A stretch of DNA of 38,689 nucleotides, from contig JACVXU010000005.1 in NCBI GenBank assembly GCA_015661185.1, positions 1 to 38,689 on the forward strand, written 5' to 3'. The notes under the pieces were generated by a model. That model made no database searches and was not told where the DNA came from. It was given only the letters and a program-made list of their open reading frames with translations. The number at the start of each line of letters is the position of its first letter. The first letter of the stretch is position 1. Source of the stretch: Bacteroidota bacterium (GTDB taxonomy: Bacteria > Bacteroidota > Ignavibacteria > UBA10030). Below, in pieces: positions 17,451 through 26,305 of the stretch. The position numbers were made by a program, and so were the translations under genes.

Positions 17451-18395
17451 ATGTCAGATCTTTATCTTTTTCTCCAGCGAACACAATCGTGGTACGGCGC
17501 CGTTGAGCTCGTGCAGAGTTATCGGAGGAACCTGCGACGCGGCCTGACGGCTTCACTCGTGCTTCATGTTTTCGTCCTGGGTGTGTACTGGCTGCTTTTC
17601 TACGACAAGGCGGCAGAATTGTCGACGCACGAGATCCGCATTACGACGTATGAAGAGCTCACCGTCACGCCCAGCATCGGCCAGTCGGACTTTGGTCTCA
17701 AGGTTTATCCCATCCTGGCTCAGAAATTCGAAAGCGGTGATGAGCCGATCCGTGTCTCTCGTCCATCGAAGGGGTTCACAACCAGGAATCCCAACGCACG
17801 GCCTCGTGCAATGGGTCGCGGAATAGGTGACCTTCCCTCTGTATTGCCCAATGACAAGATCAACGCGAACAGTCTCGCTGCTGTAGAAGAGAATTCACAG
17901 TGGGATCGCAATGATCCAGTCGGGGGAAACAATAACCGCGATGATCGTAACAATATTAGCGGCGGTCGCCCGGTATTTGGCAGGGATGGCAATGTCCCCA
18001 GTGGTCCTGCTGCTTCTGGTATTGGCTCAGCGGCGAAGCCGGCGCCGGGTTTGTACGGAACAGGAGGGAGGGGCGGAACCGATTTCTCTGGAGATGGTAC
18101 TGGAGGGGGGATTGGATATTCCATGAATTGGCTTCAGGGGGGCACGCGACGTAAGCTCGCAGGTGACCTGCCAAAATATCCTCCTGGATCGAAGGTCGAA
18201 GCAGAGATTCGGTTGTTTGCAGTTGTGATGCCCGACGGTTCGATAGGAGGTCTTGGGCCTGCACAGAAAGGAGACACTCGTCTGGAGGAGGCTGCCTTGA
18301 AGGAAGTTCGCTACTGGCGATTCGAGCCGCTAAAGTCTTCTCAACCCCAAAAAGATCAGATGTGCGAGATCACCTTCCTCTTCACACTGAAGTGA
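17451..18395 (+). CDS. TonB-family energy transducer
   Basis: A 314-residue protein with a cytoplasmic N-terminal part of about 30 residues, one transmembrane helix (GLTASLVLHVFVLGVYWLLF, 31-50), a long glycine/asparagine-rich periplasmic linker, and a TonB-like C-terminal domain (PPGSKVEAEIRLFAVVMPDG ... LEEAALKEVRYWRFEPL). TonB proteins carry energy from the inner-membrane proton gradient to outer-membrane proteins. The linker lacks the usual Pro-Lys/Pro-Glu repeats. No exbB or exbD gene is nearby, so the motor must be encoded elsewhere. The ATG at 17451 is preferred because GGGGAG precedes it; ATG codons at 17421 and 17427 give a longer alternative. It is last in the four-gene set and converges with minus-strand genes 17 bases away. 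Confidence 0.82.
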   Translation: MSDLYLFLQRTQSWYGAVELVQSYRRNLRRGLTASLVLHVFVLGVYWLLFYDKAAELSTHEIRITTYEELTVTPSIGQSDFGLKVYPILAQKFESGDEPIRVSRPSKGFTTRNPNARPRAMGRGIGDLPSVLPNDKINANSLAAVEENSQWDRNDPVGGNNNRDDRNNISGGRPVFGRDGNVPSGPAASGIGSAAKPAPGLYGTGGRGGTDFSGDGTGGGIGYSMNWLQGGTRRKLAGDLPKYPPGSKVEAEIRLFAVVMPDGSIGGLGPAQKGDTRLEEAALKEVRYWRFEPLKSSQPQKDQMCEITFLFTLK

Positions 18396-18412
18396 GGTGA
18401 ACAGGTGTGTGT

Positions 18413-18784
18413 CTAGTTCCCCGACTCCTTGTTCCCTTCAGCGGTGGATTCCTTCCCTTCTTTGTTACTCCCTTTTAGAAACAGATAGTAGAATCCCACT
18501 TCTCCGAACATCAAGATCAAAAGAGAAATCGTATCACGACTGATTTCCTTGCGCAGGATCCGAAGGAAAAAAGAATCTGTCTGGTGATAGTACCATTTGA
18601 TGAAGAACTCCGGAGTGAAGAGGAGGTTCGTCAGCATCGTCGAGATCGTCCAGCCAACGGCAAAAACAATGCCCATGAATGCAACCGCGAGAAGACCCTC
18701 GCTTAGCCCGCCGGTCTTTTTTCGAGAAATGAAAGCGTAGCCGAGGGCAACACTATGAAGCAGAAAAATGTATGCTGCAACCAT
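18413..18784 (-). CDS. Small membrane protein of unknown function
   Basis: A 123-residue protein not recognised. It has about three hydrophobic helices: MVAAYIFLLHSVALGYAF at the start, LLAVAFMGIVFAVGWTISTM in the middle and ISLLILMFGEVGFYYLFL near the end. The C-terminus is charged and rich in Lys and Glu (GSNKEGKESTAEGNKESGN). The open frame continues upstream into the transferase gene, but that part is basic and low-hydrophobic and overlaps coding sequence in another frame, so it is rejected. A TTG at 18805 is a possible alternative start. It lies 38 bases after the sugar-phosphate transferase gene and may serve the same polysaccharide pathway. Confidence 0.55.
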   Translation of the reverse strand: MVAAYIFLLHSVALGYAFISRKKTGGLSEGLLAVAFMGIVFAVGWTISTMLTNLLFTPEFFIKWYYHQTDSFFLRILRKEISRDTISLLILMFGEVGFYYLFLKGSNKEGKESTAEGNKESGN

Positions 18785-18822
18785 GATTGAACGTGTTCGT
18801 TGCAAGTAATTGAGGAGAGCAA

Positions 18823-20238
18823 CTAGTATGCGTCTTTTCCGAAAAACACCGCGCGAACGGTTTTGAGTATAATCTTCAGATCGAAGACGAGCGACCAGTT
18901 TTCGACGTAATAAACATCGTATCTGGTCCTTTCCTCGATTGGAGCATTTCCGCGCAGCCCATTCACCTGTGCCCATCCTGTCATCCCCGTTTTCACCCGA
19001 TGCCGATCGAGGTATTTGGGGATTTCTCTTTTGAACTGATCTACAAAATGCTGGCGTTCTGGACGGGGACCCACAATGCTCATCTCGCCTTTGAATACAT
19101 TGACCAGTTGTGGCAATTCATCGAGACTAAATCGTCTGAGGTACTTTCCGATCCGCGTCATCCGCGGATCGTTCTTTTTCGTCCAGATTGGGCCGGTCTG
19201 GCCCTCGGCATCCACTCGCATCGTTCTGAACTTGATCAGCCGGAAGGGTTTTCCGTCAAGGCCCACCCGCTCCTGTAGATAGAAGATTGGGCCTTTTGAA
19301 TCGAACTTGATGATCAACGCAAGCAGTCCGAAGACCGGGCTGGCAATGACGAGGAAACAGGCGGAGGTAACAAGGTCGAACGCGCGCTTGACAATCAGGT
19401 TCCAGGTTGTGAGTGGGACAGCCTTGATCTTGATGAACGGTATTCCGTGAAGTTCCTTGATCCGCACGCGGCTGGTCATCAACTCCAGCAGATCCGGTAC
19501 CATCATGATTTCTGTGTTCAATCCTTCGGAATCACGGACAAGTTCATAGAGCTGATGGTGATCCTTGTAGGTCAGAGAGACAAGAACGATATCAATCCTG
19601 TGATTCCGGATGTATTGTGGCACGTGTGAGACATGACCCAGGAAATCCACTCCGCTTGTCTCCATCTCATTCAGCCCGTTAACTGAGAAGAACCCCACCA
19701 CGCGGTATCCGAGCGCAGGATTCGACACGATGCTGTCGTACACCCTGCGAGCCGTCGGGTTCGTTCCGACGATGACCACATCCTTTAGATCGTTTCCTCG
19801 GGCGTACCAGAATTGTTCAAATCGCAACACAAGGTACCGTGCCATTGAAATGAAGGCGACGGAAAAGAAACCAAGGAGCGCGAACACAGCCCGGGAATAT
19901 GTGAACGCCCGGTAGAAGAAGGCGGCGCTCATGACAACGAGCATGCCCACGAAGACGAGCCTCACGATGGCGAAGAATTCGTCGGAGAAATACACGTTTC
20001 TACGCGCGGCATACATTTGTCGGGAGTTGAACAAGAAGAGCCACGTCGGAATGACGATAAGCGATCCGATTACATATGCACCGAGGGAGGGAATGCCGAG
20101 CGTTACCGGCACAACTTCTGTCAGCGGTGAATGGAATCGCAGCCAATACGAGAACAGGAATGCCGCCTCGATGGCGAGCATGTCTGCAAGAACGGTGAGA
20201 AGGGGGATGAAGAAATCTTTTCGTGACTGGTGCGGCAT
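18823..20238 (-). CDS. Polyprenyl glycosylphosphotransferase (exopolysaccharide initiating sugar-phosphate transferase)
   Basis: A 471-residue membrane protein of the WbaP/EpsE-like type that loads the first sugar phosphate onto undecaprenyl phosphate. Four to five N-terminal transmembrane helices (about 10-130) lead to a Rossmann-like CoA-binding domain (VVIVGTNPTARRVYDSI). A further membrane segment (KRAFDLVTSACFLVIASPVF, about 290) precedes the bacterial sugar transferase domain. That domain shows YLQERVGLDGKPFRLIKFRTM, the catalytic acidic pair in FSLDELPQL, and SIVGPRPERQHFV. It acts in the inner membrane at the start of capsule, O-antigen or exopolysaccharide assembly. The sugar cannot be told from the sequence. 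gmhA lies 92 bases upstream. Confidence 0.92.
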   Translation of the reverse strand: MPHQSRKDFFIPLLTVLADMLAIEAAFLFSYWLRFHSPLTEVVPVTLGIPSLGAYVIGSLIVIPTWLFLFNSRQMYAARRNVYFSDEFFAIVRLVFVGMLVVMSAAFFYRAFTYSRAVFALLGFFSVAFISMARYLVLRFEQFWYARGNDLKDVVIVGTNPTARRVYDSIVSNPALGYRVVGFFSVNGLNEMETSGVDFLGHVSHVPQYIRNHRIDIVLVSLTYKDHHQLYELVRDSEGLNTEIMMVPDLLELMTSRVRIKELHGIPFIKIKAVPLTTWNLIVKRAFDLVTSACFLVIASPVFGLLALIIKFDSKGPIFYLQERVGLDGKPFRLIKFRTMRVDAEGQTGPIWTKKNDPRMTRIGKYLRRFSLDELPQLVNVFKGEMSIVGPRPERQHFVDQFKREIPKYLDRHRVKTGMTGWAQVNGLRGNAPIEERTRYDVYYVENWSLVFDLKIILKTVRAVFFGKDAY

Positions 20239-20330
20239 TCTGGTGTGATGGTTGTCGTGAAGTACCTGCTCTGGATAACTGCCCGGATTGCGGTCATTGT
20301 CCTGCGAGCCCGTGTGGGTCGAAAAGCCGC

Positions 20331-20936
20331 CTATCCGAACATTTCCTGCTCGACTTCCTGGAAGATGATGTGTCCGATCGTGATGTGCCCCTCCTGGATT
20401 CGCTGCGTGTCTTCCGACGGAACGACGATCGCGAGATCCACGAGATCTCTGGATTTTCCTCCGTCTTTTCCAAGCAGGCCAATGGTGACCAGCCCATTCT
20501 CGCGTGCTCTCTGAAATGCATTGTTGACACTCGCAGAGTTACCGCTGGTGCTGATTCCGATCAACACGTCGCCGGTCGCACCGAGCGCTTCAACGGAGCG
20601 TGCAAACACGTTGTCGTATCCGATGTCGTTTGCTCCTGCAGTGAGGGCCGAGGTGTCAGTTGTGAGGGCAATGGCCGGAAGTCCGGGTCGTTGTATCTTG
20701 GGGCTGAGGCGGATGACGAACTCTGTCGCAAGGTGCTGGGCGTCTGCTGCGCTCCCTCCATTGCCGCACAGAAGGATTTTCTTCTTCTTGTTGAAAGCTT
20801 CGATGATGATGTCGACAGCCTTCATGATCTCCGGTACGCACTGTTCTGCAATTCTCTGCTTTGTTTCGGCGCTCTCCCGAAGAGAGTCGAGAATAAACTT
20901 TTGCCGATAGACGAGCGTGAGCGGTAGATGCGCCAT
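20331..20936 (-). CDS. gmhA: Phosphoheptose isomerase
   Basis: A 201-residue SIS-domain enzyme that turns sedoheptulose 7-phosphate into glycero-manno-heptose 7-phosphate, the first step of heptose synthesis for LPS core or S-layer glycans. The family motifs are present: LLCGNGGSAADAQHLATEFV near residue 55, TTDTSALTAGANDIGYDNVF near 90, GISTSGNSASV near 123 and the C-terminal EGHITIGHIIFQEVE with the active-site His. Length fits the family. It is cytoplasmic and follows the GGGP synthase gene by 23 bases in a run that includes a sugar-phosphate transferase, consistent with cell-surface carbohydrate synthesis. Confidence 0.93.
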   Translation of the reverse strand: MAHLPLTLVYRQKFILDSLRESAETKQRIAEQCVPEIMKAVDIIIEAFNKKKKILLCGNGGSAADAQHLATEFVIRLSPKIQRPGLPAIALTTDTSALTAGANDIGYDNVFARSVEALGATGDVLIGISTSGNSASVNNAFQRARENGLVTIGLLGKDGGKSRDLVDLAIVVPSEDTQRIQEGHITIGHIIFQEVEQEMFG

Positions 20937-20959
20937 GGTTGATACCCGCCGATCTGGAA

Positions 20960-21718
20960 TTATCGCTTCACGGCCGGCCCTGTGTGGACGGCTTCTGCGA
21001 ATTCTCTGATAAAGGAACGATGGTTGTTGAGTTCGGTGATTGTTCCGGTGACGACAAACGATGCTCCTGCCTCGACCTTCTTTCGTGCGTCTTCAGGTGT
21101 GCGTATCCCGCCCCCCACGATGATCGGAAGCGAACACCGTTGTGCGATTGTCCGCAGCATATCGTCGGAAACAGATTCGCGGGCTCCGCTACCGGCATCG
21201 AGATAGACGAGCTTCATTCCGATCAGTTCCGCCGCGAGAGCGTGAGCAAGAGCAATATCGGGTTTGTCGCGGGGGATCGGCTTCGTGTTGCTCATGAATT
21301 CAGCGGACGTTGTGTTGCCGGCTTCGATGAGCATGTAACCGGTGGAGAGTGCCTCCAGCCCGCTGCGCCTGATGATGGGCGCGGCAACAACCTGGTTCCC
21401 GATCAGGTAGTCCGGGTTCCGACCGCTGATCAGGATAAGGAACAGGATCGCATCAGCCAGCGGTGAGACCTGCATGATGCTTCCCGGAAAAATGATGACC
21501 GGGACTGATGTGTTTTGTTTGACGGTTCGCAGGTGGTCCTCAAAATCGTTTGTCAGCATCAGGCTGCCGCCAACAAGGAACCCATCTGCGCCCGCTTGTG
21601 TCGCTTCGCGTATGAAGGAGGGAAGTGACCCAAGATCGTTCTTGTCCGGATCGAGCAGGACGAAATAGCCCGCCCCGCGTTCCTGTCGCACCTTCAGCAA
21701 TCGGTCGTAGGTTGTCAT
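20960..21718 (-). CDS. Geranylgeranylglyceryl-phosphate synthase family protein
   Basis: A 252-residue TIM-barrel protein of the PcrB/GGGPS family. In archaea this enzyme joins sn-glycerol-1-phosphate to geranylgeranyl diphosphate, the first ether bond of archaeal lipids; homologues also occur in Bacteroidota and relatives. Visible motifs are YFVLLDPDKND near residue 20, GADGFLVGGSLM near 44, the VYLDAGSGA strand near 171 and the phosphate-binding IIVGGGIRTPEDARKKV near 201, with VVTGT after it. Length matches the bacterial group II enzymes better than PcrB of Bacillus. It starts nine bases after alaS and precedes gmhA. Product and downstream steps are not shown by this window. Confidence 0.9.
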   Translation of the reverse strand: MTTYDRLLKVRQERGAGYFVLLDPDKNDLGSLPSFIREATQAGADGFLVGGSLMLTNDFEDHLRTVKQNTSVPVIIFPGSIMQVSPLADAILFLILISGRNPDYLIGNQVVAAPIIRRSGLEALSTGYMLIEAGNTTSAEFMSNTKPIPRDKPDIALAHALAAELIGMKLVYLDAGSGARESVSDDMLRTIAQRCSLPIIVGGGIRTPEDARKKVEAGASFVVTGTITELNNHRSFIREFAEAVHTGPAVKR

Positions 21719-21727
21719 TGTCTGTGC

Positions 21728-24574
21728 TTAGTTCTTCGTCATCATTGAATGGACGATTGATCCCGTCGCTGCAAGGGCTTCCGGGAGTTTTGAGACCTCT
21801 TTTCCGCCTGCCGTTGCCAAATGAGCCTTTCCGCCCCCTCCGCCTCCCATGAGCCTGGCGACGGCTCCGACAATCTTGCCCGCATCGAGTCTCTTCGACG
21901 CAACAAGGTCGTCTGTCACGACGCAAACGAGAGAAACTTTCGCATCGATGACAGCCGCAAGCAACCCAACGCCCCGACCGAGCTTTGAACGAACGGTGTC
22001 GCCCAGCGACTTGAGCTCGTCAACTGAACTGACCTCAACTTGGGCAGAGACGACCTTCATGTCGTCGATCGCCAGAGCGCCAGCGACCAAACCGTCGATA
22101 ACGCCCGATTGTGATTCGAGACGAACCTTCGAGAGCTCGCGCTCGAGGACCTTCGACTTCTCAGCTATCTCGAGGATCAGCGTCTCGATGGAAATTTCTT
22201 GCCGGGCGCGTTCTTCGAAGCTATGCCGAAGGTCTGCCCCATAGCTCTGTGGCAGGGCAGGCCATTTCTTGAGATCGGCGATCGCGGACTCGAATCTCGA
22301 GAAAGTGACCTCGAAATCGAAAGGTGGGAGACCCTTCCGCGCGGCAAGCTGGTTTCGGATGTCACGGAGACCCTGCAACTGTCCCGAGGCATAGTCAAGG
22401 CGCTCGGAGGCGTTTCGATCCTGCAGCTTCAGGAGTTCAAGAGCGTGATCTGCGGTGACGGCTTCGATGCGACGCACGCCGCTGGCAACACTTCCTTCTG
22501 ATTTGAACTTGAAATATCCGATTTCTTCAGTGGAGTGAACGTGGGTCCCGCCGCAAAATTCTCTGCTGAATTCTCCGAATTCGACGACGTTGACCCGATC
22601 CCCATACTTGTCTCCAAAAAACATCAGCGCACCCATCTTCTTCGCTTCTTCGAACGGGATATCCCGATGATGAAAGAGCTTGATCTTCTCCCGTATTTTC
22701 TCGTTCACGAGCTCTTCGATGTCAGAAAGCTCTCCTTCTGAAACCTTGGAAAAGTGCGCGAAATCGAACCGAAGGTGCTCGGGTGCGACGAGCGAACCTG
22801 CCTGGTGAACGTGGGTGCCCAGGATTCGTCTGAGCGCCGCGTGGAGGAGGTGCGTCGCGGTATGGTTTCGCATGATTGCGTTTCGTCGCTGAGGGTCCAC
22901 GACCGCATTGACGCCTCGCCCAACTTCGAGGTCGAGAGGCGATTCAAGGATGTGAACGTTGACGTTCCCACTCTTTTGTGTGTCCAGCACCTTTACTGTT
23001 GCTTCGCCGATCGTAAGCTCGCCCTGGTCGCCAAGTTGTCCTCCGGACTCTCCATAGAACGGAGTTGTGTCGAGAACCAGGAGGTTGTTCTGGGAAGAAA
23101 GGACAACGCCTTTCGATTGGAGGCGGTCATAGCCGACAAACTGGAATTTCTTTTCGAGCGGTGTTGTATCGAGAATCCGAGCCGAGTTCTTTCCCCGAGC
23201 AAGCTCCGCATCCATTGCGACGGTGGCGTGCGCATCGAGTTGAACGGTACCATCGACAGATCGGGATCGCGTTCTTTGTTGCTCCATGAGTTCGGTAAAT
23301 GTTCCGACGTCAACTTTCAATCCGCGTTCTGTCGCAAGCAACTCGGTGAGATCAAGAGGGAAGCCGTACGTGTCATACAGTTTGAATGCGTCCTCGCCTG
23401 GAAATGTTTTCGAGTGACCCATTTGTTCCACAACGTGTTCGAATATTTCGAGCCCCCGATCAAGCGTCGTGTTGAATCCTTCTTCCTCTCCGCGGATGAT
23501 CTTCTGAATATGTCTTTGTTTTTCGCCGATCTCGGGGAAAATATCTGCCATCGTTTCTGCGATTGTCGGCACAAGCTGATATAAAAAGGGTTCACGCATG
23601 CCGAGGTTTCGGCCGAAACGGGCAGCTCGTCTCAAGAGCCGGCGAAGCACGTAGCCTCGACCTTCGTTGGATGGTGTCGCACTATCTCCTATCGCGAACG
23701 TCAGCGCCCGAACGTGGTCGGCAAGCACGCGCATGGCGGTGTCAATCTCGAACTGCTTCTTGTCGGTACCAGCTAGCCGTCCGTCATACTGTTGATGCGT
23801 AATCTCTCCAATACGCCTGATCAAGGGCATGAAGACGTCGGTGTCGTAGTTCGAGGATTTGTCCTGGAGAACCGCGCACATCCGTTCAAATCCCATGCCG
23901 GTGTCGACGTGCTTGGCGGGGAGGGGATTGAGCGTCCCTTTGGCGTCTCGGTTGAACTGGATGAATACCAGGTTCCATATCTCTATCACTTCCGGCAATC
24001 CGGCATTTACCATGGACGCAATGGCATTTCCATGAGGCGTTCGGTCAATATGAATCTCGGAACACGGTCCGCACGGTCCCGTTTCCCCCATTTCCCAGAA
24101 ATTGTCCTTCTCACCGAAGCGGAGGATGCGGCTGTGGTCGATATCAGTAAGAGTTTTCCAGATTTGTTCAGCCTCATCGTCGTTCTTGTAGACGGTCACC
24201 CAGAGCAGATTCTTCGGCAGCTTCCAGGTCACGGTGAGCAATTCCCAAGCCCATTGAATGGCTTCCTTTTTGTAGTAGTCGCCGAACGACCAATTCCCCA
24301 GCATCTCAAAAAATGTGTGGTGATAGGTGTCTCTGCCAACCTCCTCGAGGTCGTTATGCTTGCCGCTGACCCGAATGCATTTTTGCGTGTCTGCGGCGCG
24401 CGCATAAGAGCGTTTGCCCTTACCGAGGAAGACGTCCTTGAATTGGTTCATCCCGGCATTAGCGAACAGGAGGGTAGGATCGTCGTACGGAACGACTGGT
24501 GAGCTTGGTACGATAGCGTGCCCCCGCTCTGCGAAGAAACTCAGGAAGCTCTGTCGGATTTCAGCTGATGTCAT
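21728..24574 (-). CDS. alaS: Alanine--tRNA ligase
   Basis: A 948-residue class II synthetase that charges tRNA-Ala and removes mischarged Ser or Gly. The catalytic domain includes LLFANAGMNQFKDVFLG near residue 35 and TGPCGPCSEIH near 165. The editing domain carries the zinc ligands in HTATH (571-575) and CGGTH (674-678). The C-Ala domain ends with GGGGGGKAHLATAGG near 910. It is some 70 residues longer than the E. coli enzyme; the excess appears to lie around residues 735-795, between editing domain and C-Ala coiled coil. No clear ribosome site precedes the ATG. It follows clpS by 24 bases and leads into the GGGP synthase gene. Confidence 0.97.
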   Translation of the reverse strand: MTSAEIRQSFLSFFAERGHAIVPSSPVVPYDDPTLLFANAGMNQFKDVFLGKGKRSYARAADTQKCIRVSGKHNDLEEVGRDTYHHTFFEMLGNWSFGDYYKKEAIQWAWELLTVTWKLPKNLLWVTVYKNDDEAEQIWKTLTDIDHSRILRFGEKDNFWEMGETGPCGPCSEIHIDRTPHGNAIASMVNAGLPEVIEIWNLVFIQFNRDAKGTLNPLPAKHVDTGMGFERMCAVLQDKSSNYDTDVFMPLIRRIGEITHQQYDGRLAGTDKKQFEIDTAMRVLADHVRALTFAIGDSATPSNEGRGYVLRRLLRRAARFGRNLGMREPFLYQLVPTIAETMADIFPEIGEKQRHIQKIIRGEEEGFNTTLDRGLEIFEHVVEQMGHSKTFPGEDAFKLYDTYGFPLDLTELLATERGLKVDVGTFTELMEQQRTRSRSVDGTVQLDAHATVAMDAELARGKNSARILDTTPLEKKFQFVGYDRLQSKGVVLSSQNNLLVLDTTPFYGESGGQLGDQGELTIGEATVKVLDTQKSGNVNVHILESPLDLEVGRGVNAVVDPQRRNAIMRNHTATHLLHAALRRILGTHVHQAGSLVAPEHLRFDFAHFSKVSEGELSDIEELVNEKIREKIKLFHHRDIPFEEAKKMGALMFFGDKYGDRVNVVEFGEFSREFCGGTHVHSTEEIGYFKFKSEGSVASGVRRIEAVTADHALELLKLQDRNASERLDYASGQLQGLRDIRNQLAARKGLPPFDFEVTFSRFESAIADLKKWPALPQSYGADLRHSFEERARQEISIETLILEIAEKSKVLERELSKVRLESQSGVIDGLVAGALAIDDMKVVSAQVEVSSVDELKSLGDTVRSKLGRGVGLLAAVIDAKVSLVCVVTDDLVASKRLDAGKIVGAVARLMGGGGGGKAHLATAGGKEVSKLPEALAATGSIVHSMMTKN

Positions 24575-24598
24575 GTCGTTAGGAGTGAATATCTGGTT

Positions 24599-24877
24599 TC
24601 AAACTTCAATTTGCGTATGCAGGCCAATCTCTTCGAGGACTCCGGAAACCTTGACGCACCCGTCCATAGGACCTACAAACACTGCAGCTCTTCCTGTGTG
24701 ATGGACTTCCAGCGTGAGTGCCTCTGCTTTGGAAGAGTCGCAGCGAAGGGCTTTGATAAGCTGCCCGATGACCTCTTCAAACGTGTGAATCTCATCGTTG
24801 AAGAGGATCACCTTCGCCGGTGGTTGAATGAGGACGTCGCTTTCCGCAACATGCTCGCTGACAGTCTGCTGGTCCAC
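24599..24877 (-). CDS. clpS: ATP-dependent Clp protease adaptor ClpS
   Basis: A 92-residue adaptor that binds the N-domain of ClpA/ClpC and delivers N-degron proteins to ClpP. The family core is clear: VILFNDEIHTFEEVIGQL near residue 23, ALTLEVHHTGRAAVF near 53 and the final VLEEIGLHTQIEV. The aspartate and histidine that line the N-degron pocket are present. The start is GTG with GAGGG nine bases upstream. It is first in a minus-strand run with alaS, separated from the upstream icd gene by a terminator. Confidence 0.92.
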   Translation of the reverse strand: MDQQTVSEHVAESDVLIQPPAKVILFNDEIHTFEEVIGQLIKALRCDSSKAEALTLEVHHTGRAAVFVGPMDGCVKVSGVLEEIGLHTQIEV

Positions 24878-24976
24878 TGAACCGTTCCCTCGAAAATCCC
24901 GCTTCGTGCAATGAAAAGTTATGCAATGGTACTCAAAAATCGACTCGGATTCAAGAAAGGCCCTGAACCATCAGCG

Positions 24977-25012
24977 TAAAATAAAAAAGGCACCCCGACA
25001 AAGTGGGATGCC
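24977..25012 (-). terminator. Rho-independent terminator of icd
   Basis: On the minus strand GGCATCCC and GGGGTGCC form an eight-pair stem (one G-U) with a loop of about eight bases. It is followed directly by TTTTTTATTTTA. It lies 23 bases after the icd stop codon and separates icd from clpS. On the plus strand there is no T-run, so it works in one direction only. Confidence 0.88.
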
Positions 25013-25034
25013 TCAAATGTCCGAATGACAAGCG

Positions 25035-26282
25035 CTACATATTGCTTATGATCGCGTCTCCGAACTCCGAGCACTTGACCTCTTTTGCTCCTTCTGTCAG
25101 GCGGGCGAAATCATACGTGACGACCCTCGAAAGAATCGTCTTCTCAAGACTCTTCACGATCAGGTCGGCGGCTTCTTTCCAACCCATGTATCGGAGCATC
25201 ATTTCACCGGAGAGAATCACAGACCCGGGATTCACCTTGTCCAGGTTGGCATACTTTGGGGCGGTTCCATGCGTTGCTTCGAATACAGCGTAGCCGTTTT
25301 CGTAGTTGATGTTCCCTCCGGGTGCGATCCCGATACCGCCAACTTCGGCGGCCAACGCATCAGAGATATAGTCCCCGTTCAGATTGAGCGTGGCGATCAC
25401 GTCGTATTCGCCCGGACGCGTGAGTATCTGCTGCAGGAACGCGTCAGCGATTACGTCCTTGATGACGATGCCGTTCGGCAGTTTGAGCCACGGCCCGCCG
25501 TCGATCGGAGTCCCGCCGAATTCCTTCTGTGCGAGCTCGTAACCCCATTCCCGGAAGCCGCCTTCCGTGAATTTCATGATGTTGCCTTTGTGTACGAAGG
25601 TCACCGATTTTCGTTTGTTCTCGATCGCGTACTTGATGGCCGCCCTGACGAGCCGGTCGGTGCCCTCCTTCGATACGGGCTTGATTCCGATGCTTGATGA
25701 CTGCGGGAAACGAATCTTCTTCACACCCATTTCACTCTGAAGCCATTCTATGACTTTCTTTGCCTCGGCCGTTCCCGCTTTCCACTCGATGCCGGCATAG
25801 ATGTCCTCTGTGTTTTCTCTGAAGACAACCATATCGACCGCCTCGGGCTGTTTGACCGGCGATGGAACTCCCCGAAAGTATCGCACCGGGCGCAGACAGA
25901 CATAAAGATCCAGCAATTGTCGGAGGCTCACATTGATTGAACGAATGCCGCCTCCAACCGGTGTCGTCAGCGGTCCTTTGATGGCCACGATGTGGTCCTT
26001 GATTGCGTCGAGTGTATCATCGTGAAGCCAGGTATTAGGTCCATATACAACATTCGCCTTCTCCCCGGCATACACCTCAAACCACACGATGCTCTTCGTT
26101 GCCCCGTATGCCTTTTGGACAGCCGCGTCGAGGACACGCTGGGATGCGCGCCAGATATCAGGGCCAGTGCCGTCTCCTTCAATGAATGGAATGATCGGGT
26201 GATTCGGCACAACAAGTCTGCCGTTGGAGAAAGTGATTTTTTGTCCGTTGGCAGGAGGGACGAGCTTAGCGTATTGACTCAT
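25035..26282 (-). CDS. icd: NADP-dependent isocitrate dehydrogenase
   Basis: A 415-residue enzyme that oxidises isocitrate to 2-oxoglutarate with NADP in the TCA cycle. It is of the E. coli Icd type. The substrate loop [12 protein letters not shown] holds Ser115, equivalent to the regulatory serine in E. coli. NADP specificity is supported by Lys343-Tyr344 (HGTAPKYA) and Tyr390 with Arg394 (TYDFAR), matching the four specificity residues known for that enzyme. The metal-binding aspartates are around [25 protein letters not shown] lies nine bases before the ATG. It follows the HIT-protein gene by 23 bases and is closed by a strong terminator. Confidence 0.96.
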   Translation of the reverse strand: MSQYAKLVPPANGQKITFSNGRLVVPNHPIIPFIEGDGTGPDIWRASQRVLDAAVQKAYGATKSIVWFEVYAGEKANVVYGPNTWLHDDTLDAIKDHIVAIKGPLTTPVGGGIRSINVSLRQLLDLYVCLRPVRYFRGVPSPVKQPEAVDMVVFRENTEDIYAGIEWKAGTAEAKKVIEWLQSEMGVKKIRFPQSSSIGIKPVSKEGTDRLVRAAIKYAIENKRKSVTFVHKGNIMKFTEGGFREWGYELAQKEFGGTPIDGGPWLKLPNGIVIKDVIADAFLQQILTRPGEYDVIATLNLNGDYISDALAAEVGGIGIAPGGNINYENGYAVFEATHGTAPKYANLDKVNPGSVILSGEMMLRYMGWKEAADLIVKSLEKTILSRVVTYDFARLTEGAKEVKCSEFGDAIISNM

Positions 26283-26305
26283 TGTCTGAATGCTCCTTCG
26301 GGTAT

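Noticed and set aside
22754-23584. 276-codon open frame on the plus strand opposite alaS
   Set aside because: A shadow of the alaS editing and catalytic region; no domain recognised.
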